From: Hydractinia symbiolongicarpus
Lineage: Eukaryota > Cnidaria > Hydrozoa > Anthoathecata > Hydractiniidae
Direction of reading: 5' to 3'
Length of the DNA: 64,000 bases
Assembly: GCF_029227915.1 (NCBI RefSeq)
Contig: NC_079884.1
Location: 13,702,001 to 13,766,000, forward strand
The notes under the pieces: model-generated
Told to the model about the DNA's origin: nothing
Database searches by the model: none
Seen by the model: the letters and a program-made list of their open reading frames with translations, nothing else
Translations under genes and position numbers: made by a program
Shown: piece after piece, positions 11,457-21,975 of the stretch
Layout: the number at the start of each line of letters is the position of its first letter
How positions within the stretch are numbered: position 1 is the first letter of the stretch

Positions 11457-11775
11457 TTGATAAAAATTAACATTTTATCTAGGTCTTTGATGTAAAAAGT
11501 ATATCATCAAAATGTATAATTTTAGTACACAATATATTTTCATTTCTTGTTGTGTGCAGCTGAGTTTGTGGTTTTACTGTTTGTTTTTTTGTCGTATTTG
11601 TTTTTTTTGTTTGTGTATTAAAGGTGGCCAGTATCTTGTCATAGCTGTAGGCTAAAATCTTGGTCTCCTTACATGATAGATTTTTTCTAATTTTTTCTAA
11701 TTTTGCAAAATAATATTTAGTTGACTTCTTAACTATATTATTTTAAAATAAACACTTCTTCTTCTTTATAGCTCG

Positions 11776-11872
11776 GAGACCAACTTTGTCCCCAGGACTT
11801 GTTAGGCTTTTTATATATGGACAACTGTCAAAATATAAAAAGCTTAACAAGCCCCCGGGGTGACAAGGTTGC
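11776..11872 (+). mobile_element. Small hairpin MITE (AACCTCGTCCC family)
   Basis: An imperfect palindrome of about 95 bp. The left arm runs ACCAACTTTGTCCCCAGG...CTTGTTAGGCTTTTTATAT and the right arm AAAAAGCTTAACAAG...CGGGGTGACAAGGTTG. It would fold into one long hairpin. The ends resemble the AACCTCGTCCCCAGGG termini of other copies in this window. Confidence 0.55.
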
Positions 11873-11943
11873 TCGAAAACGACAATCATTACTCTTTGTC
11901 CTTTGACTTGCTTGATTTAAGTCCGTATCAACAAATTACATTG

Positions 11944-12561
11944 CCGTAAAACCTCTAATATAGTGCGGCAGAAAAAATAATTATTTTGGCCATGCCGCAA
12001 TAATAATAAGAGGGAATAATTTACCCTTGTTTTAGCATTTCAAAACCGCACTAATAATTAGAGGAAAACGAGATCACAACCGCATTAAACTAGAGGTGAA
12101 AAAAATACTTCAAATTTTTATTTATTTATTATTTTCCAATTATTTTTTTATATTTTTTGTGGCATCATAACCAGCGACACATCAAAGGTCCGCAACGGTA
12201 AATTTTAAAAGTTGTATGGAAAATGCCAACAAACATTTAGAAGGCGATGGTAACGACGAAGATCCTTTTATGTTGTAGCTTTATTATGTAATGATGTTAG
12301 TATGATAAAACAAACGGGTAACTGAACTGTTAAAGACGAAAATTTGTTAATTTCATTTTTTCAATCCGCAATATAAATAGAGGGAATTTTGACCATTACC
12401 GCACTAAATTACAGGAGAATCGAAAATTCCTTAAAACTCATCCGCATTACCGACTTTCATACAGCGCAGTCTGGGCACAAGTAAATAAGGGTAATAAATT
12501 GTTCAATTTTTAAAAATAGGCCATGCATTAAATGGAGGCCGCACTATTAGAGGTTTTACGG
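11944..12561. mobile_element. 618-bp MITE with TIRs and iterated internal units
   Basis: Terminal inverted repeats of about 24 bp (CCGTAAAACCTCTAATA...GTGCGGC at the left, its reverse complement at the right) bound a non-coding element of 618 bp. Inside, at least five further copies of a short unit recur in the same orientation. Each starts CCGCA(A/C/T)TA and ends TAGAGG or a close variant (about 11994-12013, 12047-12065, 12080-12096, 12366-12384 and 12399-12415). No target-site duplication was certain. No transposase is encoded, so it would be non-autonomous. The superfamily was not assigned. Confidence 0.75.
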
Positions 12562-12648
12562 TACTTCGCATACTTTAAGTTTGAGTTTCTTTTGCAAAAA
12601 GTCATGTCACCTTTCGCCGTTTTATCTCGTCAACCATGTCACCAACCT

Positions 12649-12775
12649 CGTTCCCAGGGCATTAGCGGATAGCGGCCACTCCGTAATAACGGCTCAGGGC
12701 CCACAGGACCTTGGGGACGGGGTTGCCATGTCACCGGAGCCTAAGCAGAATTTAAAAAGCCCTGGAAATAAGGTT
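12649..12775 (+). mobile_element. Small hairpin MITE (AACCTCGTCCC family)
   Basis: The left end AACCTCGTTCCCAGGGC (from 12649) and the right end GCCCTGGAAATAAGGTT (to about 12774) are imperfect inverted repeats. Inside, CCGTAATAACGGCTCA...CCTTGGGGACGGGGTTG closely matches the sequence at 58868-58915, showing it is a repeated element. Non-coding. Confidence 0.6.
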
Positions 12776-13198
12776 TGTTATTTGACTTAAAGTTTTCCAG
12801 TATTTTAAAAAAATGACGTAACAACCATAAGGTCAGACCGTGCAACAGGCAGCGCTGTTGATAACAGAACAAAGTGTGTGTGCCACAAGTTAATTTAAAC
12901 TAAAAAAAGTAAGTTGTAGTTTAGTTATAACCCCTGTATTGACCATTTCAAAACAACAATGAATTAACGGTTTCAGTCAAGCATTCTCTTTTCTTTGTCC
13001 TTTCTTTAACGTTCTCATTGAGAATCGCAAAAAATGAAAGGAAGAAACTGTTTCGGCCATACATGAGATAACCACACAGCAAAGGAAAAGTTATGTAAAC
13101 AGCTATCTAAATTTGTAACTAAAAAATAGCTGCAAAGTGTTTTGTGATCTGGCGTAATTTACACCAGTTAAATACCTGAATGCTTCATCCTTTGTGTG

Positions 13199-14118
13199 TG
13201 GCACCGTAGATTAGTGGTTATAGCTTTCGTACTCTGTGCAGGAGACCGGGGTTCGATTCCTCTTGACGGCAATTCAACATGGGCGAGTGAATGTTACCAT
13301 AGCCCCGGGCTAACCCAAGCCATGTGAGGGAAACTGTTGCCGGGAGTTGTCTAGTAAAGCGCGGGCCTAATTGGATCTGCGTAGCTCTAGGACTCTCCAT
13401 CTAAGACATGGCCCCTCTTGGAAATAATAGACAGGGTAGCGTATGATCCACCAACTCCGTGAAAAAAACACATTTAACGTTCTTATATCCATATCGTCAA
13501 CATATCGGTTATTTCAAACTTTTGTTATCGTAGCGCTATCTGTCGCGGACCGTTCGGGGGGTATGACAAGAAAAAAAATACATTTATTTGTGGACAAATA
13601 AGCCGGATCCGACATGTACTATCATCCGATAATGCCGTGATAGATCCTTCAACTCCGTGAAATTTGAAAAACACGTTTGCTTTCTGATGACTAGCAAAAA
13701 TATTTTAAAAATTAAAATATTCATTAGAAAACATTCTCAAATCATTGGACCCTCAAAAAAGTTATCCCTAACATGACCATAATTATAATCAATTAACTGA
13801 GATAACAATATATATCAAAAATGACCACCGTTGCGCTTGACTTGAAAATCACAAAAAGGTGTAGCCAGCTGAACTTACCGCCAAATTTTTGTCATGCGGG
13901 AGTTCCGACACCCCCAAAATGATTAAGTGGTAGTATCAAACCCCTTGAATCGAATTCATCCATTAAAAATGGTAGACAGAGCTGTGGTAAGTTGTTGTAG
14001 GCTTCGAAAGCAGTTTCACGGAGTTATCGGATTCACGGAGTTGGCGGATCATACGCTATATCCCTTGATATTTGTGAGGCTAGCTATGTAAAATATTCAC
14101 ATCTCTATCTATCCTTGT
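13199..14118 (+). mobile_element. tRNA-derived SINE (family A), split by a DNA transposon
   Basis: The head has a Pol III box A-like TAGATTAGTGGTTATAG and a good box B GGTTCGATTCC (about 13252-13262). A non-tRNA body follows to 13438. The body resumes at 14057 (TATATCCCTTGATATTTGTG...) after a 618-bp insertion. A second, uninterrupted copy lies on the minus strand at 54870-55226 and proves continuity across the insertion. Relative to that copy, this one lacks roughly 30 bp and 20 bp in the body. The 3' end is a TATC-rich tail. Confidence 0.85.
13439..14056. mobile_element. 618-bp TA-inserted TIR element inside the SINE
   Basis: Terminal inverted repeats start GCGTATGATCC(A/G)CCAACTCCGTGAA; the two ends differ at one position over about 25 bp. 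The flanking dinucleotide TA is duplicated (TA 13437-13438 and TA 14057-14058), judged against the uninterrupted SINE copy at 54.9 kb. Each TIR region has an extra internal copy of the CAACTCCGTGAAA-type motif (about 13641 and 14020). No transposase is encoded. TA target choice fits the Tc1/mariner group or a similar TA-targeting group; assignment beyond that is open. Confidence 0.85.
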
Positions 14119-14119
14119 A

Positions 14120-15755
14120 GTGCGCAAGACCATGCCAAAGTCTTTAAAACTGGTCTTAATTTGTTAATGTTATTCTTATTAACAAGTGCCAAGTTATATA
14201 AAATAATATTACTGCCGTTTAAATAAAGGGGTCATCAACAATTAGCTAGGTTTTTTCTCCGTTAGTGGCAAATTAGCTTGTAAGGGGCAAGGAAAGAAAA
14301 GCTGCTGGATGTTAAAATAAAAAAATGGAGATGAAAACTAACTTCATCATATAACTTCATTCACATAAGAAAAGAGACAGAATTTAAAATAAAACCATAA
14401 AAATAACAACCCCCTTTCCTTTACTCTAAAATTCTAAAACATCCTGACCTTGTTAAACTAAGAGGGGGGTGCTGATAAGCTGCAAATGCCTGCACATATA
14501 AGGGCGAGTTCAGGCGACTTTTTGAATTAAATTGGTGGTTTTGGAGGACTCCAAAACCGCCCGAACTCACCCACGACATTCCCAAAATGCAATTCCTTGT
14601 AACATACTGTGCAGACGATAGTTGAAAGAAGGCACTTGAAGATAAAGGAGTTAATAAAGTTTATATATAAGTTGTTTATCAAGTAAATCTTATTGTGAAC
14701 TTTCAAAAACAGTTCTTTTAAGAACTTTGCTACCACATAGTAAGTTTGTTTGTATCATTTGTCTCTGTTTTTTTTTTCTTTTTTGAGCATTGTTCAGGTC
14801 TATGCAGGTTTTTTCGGGCAAATACTTGATTTTTTTCAAAACGCAGAAAACACCAGCACTTTTTATGGCATATGCGGCTTATTAAACTTTCTAAAATATT
14901 TTTTTGTTTTTTTCATGACACCAGCAGAAATTCTATGAGACTTCTGACCAAACCCCTCAGCAGAGGATCTAAAAATGGGTTAGGCTTAATTGTTTATGAA
15001 TCTTCTGTTCATTGGAACAAGTTGTGTGTGTCTTTTCCTGTCAGGATTTTTGACTTGAGCAAAATGTGCAACGATGACGAGGTTGTTCTGATTTATGATG
15101 ACATTTTATGACTTGTCCGAGCTCTTGATATGTCAAATGAAATAACATGCTATGTTTACAATGATTTGAAGGTGTGGTTCTGAGTAAATTAACATATCGT
15201 TGTAGATACTTTAATATGATTGCTTGATTTGCAAGGCCTGTACCGCAGCTAAGCATGATTTTTAACCAAGCAATAATCAATTTCATAGACAGCAATTGGG
15301 GATATTTACTTTAAAACAAGAATCATCCATGGCTATCACCTGAAAATTGATATTATTTTCAAATGCAATATGTGCAATATGTAAGGGTTGCTGCACTTAC
15401 ATGGTACTGGAGTTTGTAGATGGAACTGTGGAGGTTGTCAGCTACAAGTTTGACAAAGATTGTTTTACAATGCAAACTTAATTGGTCCAGTTGCGGAAAG
15501 GAGATATGATTGTGCCATTCTTGCAATGTCTAATTTGCTCAGTTACTTTAATTCAGCTCTGTTGGAGTAATATATTATATAAATATAGATCCTACATACA
15601 TAAAACAAAATACGTAACAAAATATGGCAAGAAATATATAACAAAATAGAACATTTCTTTTTACTTTTAGTTCCTGTACAGAATTTGCAGAGCTAAGAAA
15701 GTTTGTTTGCAAACTTTTAAAAGTAAATTTATCGTTGCATTAGATTGGGAAATTA
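14120..15755. other. Spacer, no gene recognised
   Basis: AT-rich sequence with a hairpin-forming stretch at about 14508-14575 (GGTTTTGGAGGACTCCAAAACC core flanked by GAGTTC/GAACTC arms). The open frames are short and low-complexity. Nothing else supported. Confidence 0.45.
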
Positions 15756-15759
15756 AAGT

Positions 15760-16030
15760 CTCCCTGTAGATATTTTGCGCATATTGTCAGCCTGTTTTTT
15801 TTCTTCCTCAATCTTCTTAGTTTTTGCTGCACTTTTTTATTTGTTTAAAAATTCAGCCTCATTTTTATGATTGTATATTTCATGCAAAAGTTTATCAACC
15901 TCTGACAGTGGTTCAATTTTGAGCCCACTACCTTTTCTTCTTAGTTTTTTTTCCACACAAATATCGTAATATATTTTTTTGATATGTCCCTTAGGGCTCT
16001 CTGATCTATCTAAACCATAACATTTCACTT
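15760..16030 (-). pseudogene. SANT/Myb-like transposon accessory protein relic
   Basis: On the minus strand a frame from about 16028 to 15837 contains GSGLKIEPLSEVDKLLHEIY. After a stop it continues in coding style with KIEEEKKQADNMRK-like residues to about 15765. The pattern of a SG(I/L)...EPLSEVD...LLEEI block followed by a Lys/Glu-rich helix and DMR is what I recall from the region after the Myb/SANT domain in Harbinger-type accessory proteins and their domesticated relatives. Low certainty; the Myb domain itself is not visible. Confidence 0.3.
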
Positions 16031-17274
16031 TTTTTCAAATTAGCTCCATTTTTTTCAATGCACATTCTTTGGTCTTTTGACTCATCTTTTTTAGAAAACA
16101 AATCAGCCACCAAAACGTCTCATAAAAACATTATCTCATGATCCAAAGTCCAATACAATTTTCTAAGAAAACAACAACAGAACAGAATCTGGAAAAAAAA
16201 ATTCTAAAAGTATACTTACAGCTGTGTCTAGAAATAAAATTATGAATAACCTTGGTGCCATTATAATCACATGAATTTTCATTTAAATTCAATAGTGCAC
16301 ACAACACACACAATAAAAACGACAAATTGGACTATCAAGGCACATGTACTAGAAGATTTTCATCTGACACCTAATTTTTGGTCCTATTAAATTGCATCAT
16401 GACCAGAAGATGCCCCAATCTTACAGAAATTGGCTCTCCAATTTATATAGTGTATAAATACTGACTGTTTGAATAGTCAAACAATCTTAAATAAAGATGA
16501 AAATTAATTTAATCTTTATAACTTCATGTATATATATGTATACTATTGAACTGCGTTAAAATTCACATTTTTAACTTTTTGTATAATAACAGGGTGATAA
16601 TATAATAATTAGCTATGAACATTTAAAAAAATAAAATTATTTTGTAATTTACAATCATTAATCTGCTCTTTATCCGGTCTTAACAGAATAACCCTTTGAT
16701 TTCACAGAGAATATTTGTTGTCGAAGGGAGAAAATTATATACCACAAGATATGTAGCTATATATACTGTAGCCTATGCTGACAGAAACCTGCTGAAATAA
16801 CACTATGGTATAAACAATGTAAGCTTCAACAATTCTTTCTTTATCAAGTTTCAGTTATATAGCTTCAATATGTATTTTCATTCAATATGTATTTTTATTC
16901 AAAATGTTCTTTCATTTAATAATTAATCAGTAATTTTCTTTGGATAGTTTGGGGCAAACTGACAGGAAGGAAAAGACCTTGTGCCCCACCTGAAACACAA
17001 TGAAATTCAGAAGACCCCTGGCAAAAGAAAGGGGTTTAAGAAAGCCACTTAGCAAGACACAATAAAGAGAATATCTTAAACGTTGATAAAAATGAAATAT
17101 AAGCAGTATTTTTCTTTGCTTCAATAAAATAACTGCTCTTCGCAGCATGGCTTGAACATGGTCACTCAAAAATAACGATTGAATCCTGGAGCTCGGTTAA
17201 GTCATAGTTGAGTATATTCTGCCTCGTTATAAAAAATAACTGGAAATAAAAAATTTGAAGGAGTATCTAGCATA
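16031..17274. other. Spacer, no gene recognised
   Basis: Very AT-rich sequence with a short tandem of TTCAATATGTATTTT-like units (about 16864-16905). No coding region, RNA gene or bounded repeat could be supported. Confidence 0.45.
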
Positions 17275-17499
17275 CAGTACAGTCTGAATGTAATCTACTG
17301 CGTACACGCTAATTTCACACCTTTGCATGGAGGACGGCAGTCATTTGTCTTTTGTTATAATTGAATCTCTTGACCGTTTTGCGAGTTTATATAGTAAGTA
17401 AGTAAAATGTATTTCAGGGTATCCATATATTACAATGGCTTTTCAACCCGTTAAAAATAATATAAAATAAATTCAAATGTTATCAACAATAAAATTTTA

Positions 17500-17521
17500 A
17501 ATATATATATATATATATATT
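17500..17521. repeat. AT dinucleotide microsatellite
   Basis: About ten AT units in a row. Confidence 0.9.
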
Positions 17522-17879
17522 AAGTATTAAATGACAAAAAAAATATTCATGGGGGAGTTAGCGCAAGCCAAAGGGAAACACATCGCAAAGAGAAATTGGC
17601 AGTAGCTGCGAAATATGGATGAAAGAGAAAACAAAATAAAAAAAAAATCGGAAAGGAAATAAAATGCGTGAAAAAAGAAGTGATTCGATAAACTATCAGA
17701 ATAAATTATCGGACAAGCGAGCAACGGACTTATCTAGTAGATATGATTTAATATTTGTAGAAAAAATATTGAAGGAATCAGCAGTACGAAGGTTAGCTGG
17801 TAGACTGTTAAACACTCGTGCTGCTTCATCTTGAAAGGTACCATCGATCGAGTGATGAAGGCTGAGTTCATGCCAGTTT

Positions 17880-19400
17880 CAGAGATTGTTTCACTTTATA
17901 CGTACATTTACTTTACAGGAACTTGACCAGTTGGTGAAATTAATGGCTTTGTACGTTAGTTTCGATAAGTTGAATTCACGACGTTCCTTTATGGGGAGCC
18001 ATTTTAATTTGATGATATCTTGAATTTTGGCATAACGTCCAATAACAAAACTACATGCAACTTTTTGAAGTTTTTGTAATCTTTTCATTTGTGCTTCAGT
18101 CAGCGACATGATAAAGTCGTTATAATCAATTTGAGAAAAAATTAAGGTTTCAATTAACTGTTTTCGTAGTCTGAAGCTTGTGAAGTTCTTCAACTTTCGT
18201 AGCACAGATATTTTCCCATAACATTTTTTCAAAGTTTTATCGATTTGTGCGTTCCATTTAAAGTGTTCATCAATTGTTAGTCCCAATAGTGAACAAGTCC
18301 CAACACGATTGAGTGAGTACTCCCTAGCTTGATCGTCGAACTGTGTTCATTAAGAATATGAATATTGGACAAGCGTTTGGTCGAAATCAACATGAATTTA
18401 GTTTTTGCTGCATTAGCCGCAAGAGAATTTTCTTCGGCCCATTTGTCAAGCTCATTTAGTGTATCCTTAATGGAAATTTCTGTATTCACAATATTTGCTG
18501 GTTTACATGATCTATAAATCGTTGTATCATCTGCGTATTGAATAGTGGAAGCATCAAAAGCGCCCTGTAAATCGTTGACGTATAAATTGAATAATACGAG
18601 GCCAAGGATTGAACCTTGCGGTAACTTTGAATAATGATGGTAATTGTTTTGAAGTATTGCTATCAATTTGCACAAACTGTTGTCTATCCGAAAGATAAGA
18701 AAGTGTCCAAGTAAGAAAATGTGCAGAAAAACCTTGTGAAGCCATTTTCTTGATAAGTTTGTTGTGACAGATAGTATCAAAAGCTTTCGAGAAGTCTATC
18801 AAGACCATTAATGTGACTTCATTGGCTTTCATAGCTTTTTTGATATCGTCTTTCAATTTCATAAGTGCTGTACTTGTGCTGCAACCTTTACGAAATCCAT
18901 TAACAGTATCCTTGTAGATGTTGTTTGATTCGATGAATTCTATAAGTTGTTTCAACACAATCTTTTCGTATACTTTGGATAAAGAGGACAGTATTGATAT
19001 CGGTTGAAAATCTGAAATTTCGACAGCATTCGGCACTTTATTTATAGGCACGATTCTTGCAGATTTCCAAATACGTGGAAATTCATTGATGTGTATGAAT
19101 TCGTTAAGAATATGTGTTAATGGGGAGCAAATAAACTCAGCAAACTGGTTTCAAAAAACGAACAGGGATTGCGTCGGGACCAGTAGAGCAGTCATTTTTA
19201 AGATTGCACAATTCTTTCATAACTTCGCTATATGTAACACAATGGAGTGTAAATTTACTCTCGTTGTCATTTGGTAGAGTGTCTATGAATGCTTTTGTTT
19301 CTGTCGGTGATATTGGATCCTTACCAACAGTACGCGATGCGGTAGCGGCAAAAAACGAGTTCAGTGAATCCGGTTTCAGTGAATCCAGTTTTATATTTGC
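17880..19400 (-). pseudogene. LINE reverse transcriptase fragment (jockey/CR1-like)
   Basis: The minus-strand reading recovers reverse transcriptase blocks in order. An FPRIWKSARIVPI-type block lies at about 19085-19040. Then come FQPISILSSLSKVYEKI (about 19010), the catalytic-block LIDFSKAFDTICH (about 18800), PQGSILGLVLFNLYVNDL (about 18620-18560), YADDTTIY (about 18535) and the thumb/connection region to about 17890. Frames change near 18625 and 18285, so it is dead. The endonuclease half is missing (5' truncation). Confidence 0.88.
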
Positions 19401-19649
19401 GTGTTAAAAAACAATGCGCTCGCGAAGAAATATCGGAGCAATTATATTGCTTCTAATAGCGAGACGCATTGTGTAAAATGTATTGATAGCTATTCCCTTA
19501 AGTATTAGCAAGAAGTAATTAAATAATAAAAATCTTTCGCGAAGTTTTATAATACATTTCGCGAGGATGTATTGTTGATTTAATTACTTAAAAAGATTCC
19601 AGAGCGTTTAATCTAACAAACGAGAAGCATTGTTCACAACTATTAAGTG

Positions 19650-19910
19650 CCGCTTTTTTGTTTTTAAACTTTTAAAATGCGATCTAAAAAACATTTCTAT
19701 GGCTGCTATTCGTTTTTAAACTTTTAAAATGAGATCTAAAAAACATTTCTATGGCTGCTATTCGTTTTTAAACTTTTAAAAAGGGATCTAAAAAAACATT
19801 TCTATTGCCGCTGTTCATTTATAAACTTTTAAAATGCGATCTAAAAAAACATTTCTATCGCCGCTTTTCGTTTTTAAATTTTTAAAATGCGATCTAAAAA
19901 GAACGCTTAA
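19650..19910. repeat. 52-bp minisatellite, about five copies
   Basis: A unit beginning CGTTTTTAAACTTTTAAAAT, continuing (G)CGATCTAAAAAACATTTCTA and ending in a GGCTGCTATT/GCCGCT-like segment is repeated head to tail about five times with a few percent divergence. AGATCT/CGATCT and GCCGC are the variable positions. Confidence 0.9.
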
Positions 19911-20130
19911 TTACTGCAATTAAAATTTTTAAAAGAGTTCGCGCAAAATAGATTGCTAAAATTGATCTTGCAACCTATTGTGACTAAACAATCGATCGTG
20001 TGGAGTCATTGTTTATCAGTGAGGCAATTATTTTCTTAAAAAAAACAAAAGCTATCCCAATGTTACTGTTCTGTGTAACTATTCATGCAAGTTTCGCGTC
20101 CGCGATAGATTACATTCAGACTGTACTGTA

Positions 20131-21965
20131 GCTCATTAAATAATAAAAATATTTGTGATCGCCCGTTTTAATAAGATCTAAAATGTAATCCGAAATCTTA
20201 AATATAAGGGCATTACAAGAACAAAGTACTTGAACCCAAGGTCTGCGTGCACTGATGCTCTTATAAGTTATATATCAAAGTAAACCTGGACCAGCTATTG
20301 TGGGGAATATTTGTTGTTTTCTCAACTCTACTGCATTTTTATGTGAGAATAACTTTTACTTCATTTTTCATTTAACGTGCATACATATTTTCAAAACTAC
20401 AAGTCAATCTTAAAGTTGAATAATGTACATTGACATTTAATTTGTGTACCTGTTTATGTAATTGCTACGGCAAGGTTTTCGACTAAGACTGATGTGTGAT
20501 GTTTTCTGAGTTGTATTATCAACTTTTGATATTTTTGTTATTCTTCCACGTACAATGTCTCTCGTTCTTCATGGTATATTTTGGAAATATATGCATTTTC
20601 TGAATTTATGGAACATTTTATGTTTATTTCTTTACGGTTTTTGTATTTTGTGATACAGTGTAATGTTGAAAAATTTGTAGATGTGCCTAGGTGGTGAAAA
20701 AACTTTTTGTTTAAGACAGCGAGGAACTGCATGCTTAATGGGATATTGTGATTATTATGGTTCATTTCCATAATACAATATCAAATTATTACCATTTACT
20801 GAACAAATTTCTTCGTATTTTAGTGCACATGTGCACTTTAGGGGAGGTCACGTTTGGGAAAGAGGACGCTAACTTTACGATAACAAAAAGCACCATGACA
20901 TAGTTATTTATTAATCTTGTAAAGTTTAACACGATGCTAAACAAGCAGAATTCTTCCATATTGTATTTCCGTTCATCATTCGGAGAAGAAAAACTTAAAG
21001 CACATATCCTTGATGGCTTTACGTATCATTAGTATTCTACAACTGTTGACTCCACATATAACTTGGACCGGTATAATTTGAATACCATCGTAATAAAAAA
21101 CACTTCCAGTGCTTTCTTGTTACTTAAGACCGATAACACAGCGGTATACCGTGGAGCCTATTAAAATGTATTACAAGTTAGTGTTTCACAGTCATTTGCG
21201 ACACAGAAAACTGGAATATTCTACATTGGTTTGCTGCCGCCTAACTGGACAGTTTTGACTCTCAGCTTGCAACCTTTTTCACCAACCTCGTAGAACAAAA
21301 CGCACATTCTCAAGAAAATTGATTATACGCCAATGTTGATCCATACAAGTGCATAAACTAAACCGCCACAATGATATTTTCACGAAAACTCTATTTTCTG
21401 ATCGTTAATTGCTTTTTATCGTTTGCGCATTGTTACATGGTTAGATATTACGACCACCTGCTTATAAGTGTATTGGCCCGTTCTTTTTGCTCACGAGCAC
21501 CTTCGCGCGTATTATTTTTTGTGCAAGTTTTGGATAGTCTTTTTTATTATTGTTTTTTTTCCCGTTTTGGGCTACTTAAACTAATGACCCTCGCTTTGCC
21601 CTAAAAGTAACGCGCACTACATAAAACTTTTTGTAAGTTCTATATAATACCATGGGATAATGCTTTATATTTGAAGTGACGGAACAACATTGTAAAAGTT
21701 CTGTACAACATTACACGCAAAGAAGAATCTGAAATCTTTTAGCCTGCAAGGGCTTTTCATTTTTCATTAAAATACTTATGTGAGGTGAAACTTCATAAAT
21801 ATATAAATAAACTTGTACCAATTAGACCACAAGGACACACGACTAGTAAAGGTTCTTAAATCTTCCCTGACTCATAAATTAGGTTTTTTTGAAAGTTGGA
21901 AAATAAAAGTAAAAATAAAATTTGTACCAAGAGTTCTAGAAAGTTATGTTTGATGTGTTTTGTTT
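20131..21965. other. Spacer, no gene recognised
   Basis: AT-rich with short chance frames only (for example 20538-20771 minus and 21371-21604 plus, neither with a recognisable pattern). The right end contains a pyrimidine-rich stretch ending TTTAG at 21966-21967, nine bases before the MBF1 start codon. Confidence 0.45.
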
Positions 21966-21975
21966 AGCTTTAAAA

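Larger units (their letters stand above)
17275..20128. mobile_element. 2.85-kb TA-flanked TIR-bounded element carrying a LINE piece
   Basis: CAGTACAGTCTGAATGTAAT (extending to 24 identical bases) at 17275 is repeated as an exact inverted copy ending at 20128. Each end abuts a TA dinucleotide (17273-17274 and 20129-20130). CAGT-starting TIRs beside TA are typical of Tc1/mariner-like elements. The interior contains an AT microsatellite (about 17500-17521), a minus-strand LINE reverse-transcriptase fragment (17880-19400) and a 52-bp minisatellite (19650-19910). No DDE transposase frame was seen, so it is a non-autonomous element that was later invaded, or a pair of solo ends. Confidence 0.6.

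Noticed and set aside
13205-13270. Possible tRNA gene on the plus strand
   Set aside because: It is repeated with its flanking body at 54.9 kb and has no CCA-compatible acceptor stem pairing; SINE head.
19650-19910. Head-to-tail repeats considered as a CRISPR array
   Set aside because: Units are contiguous with no unique spacers; it is a minisatellite.
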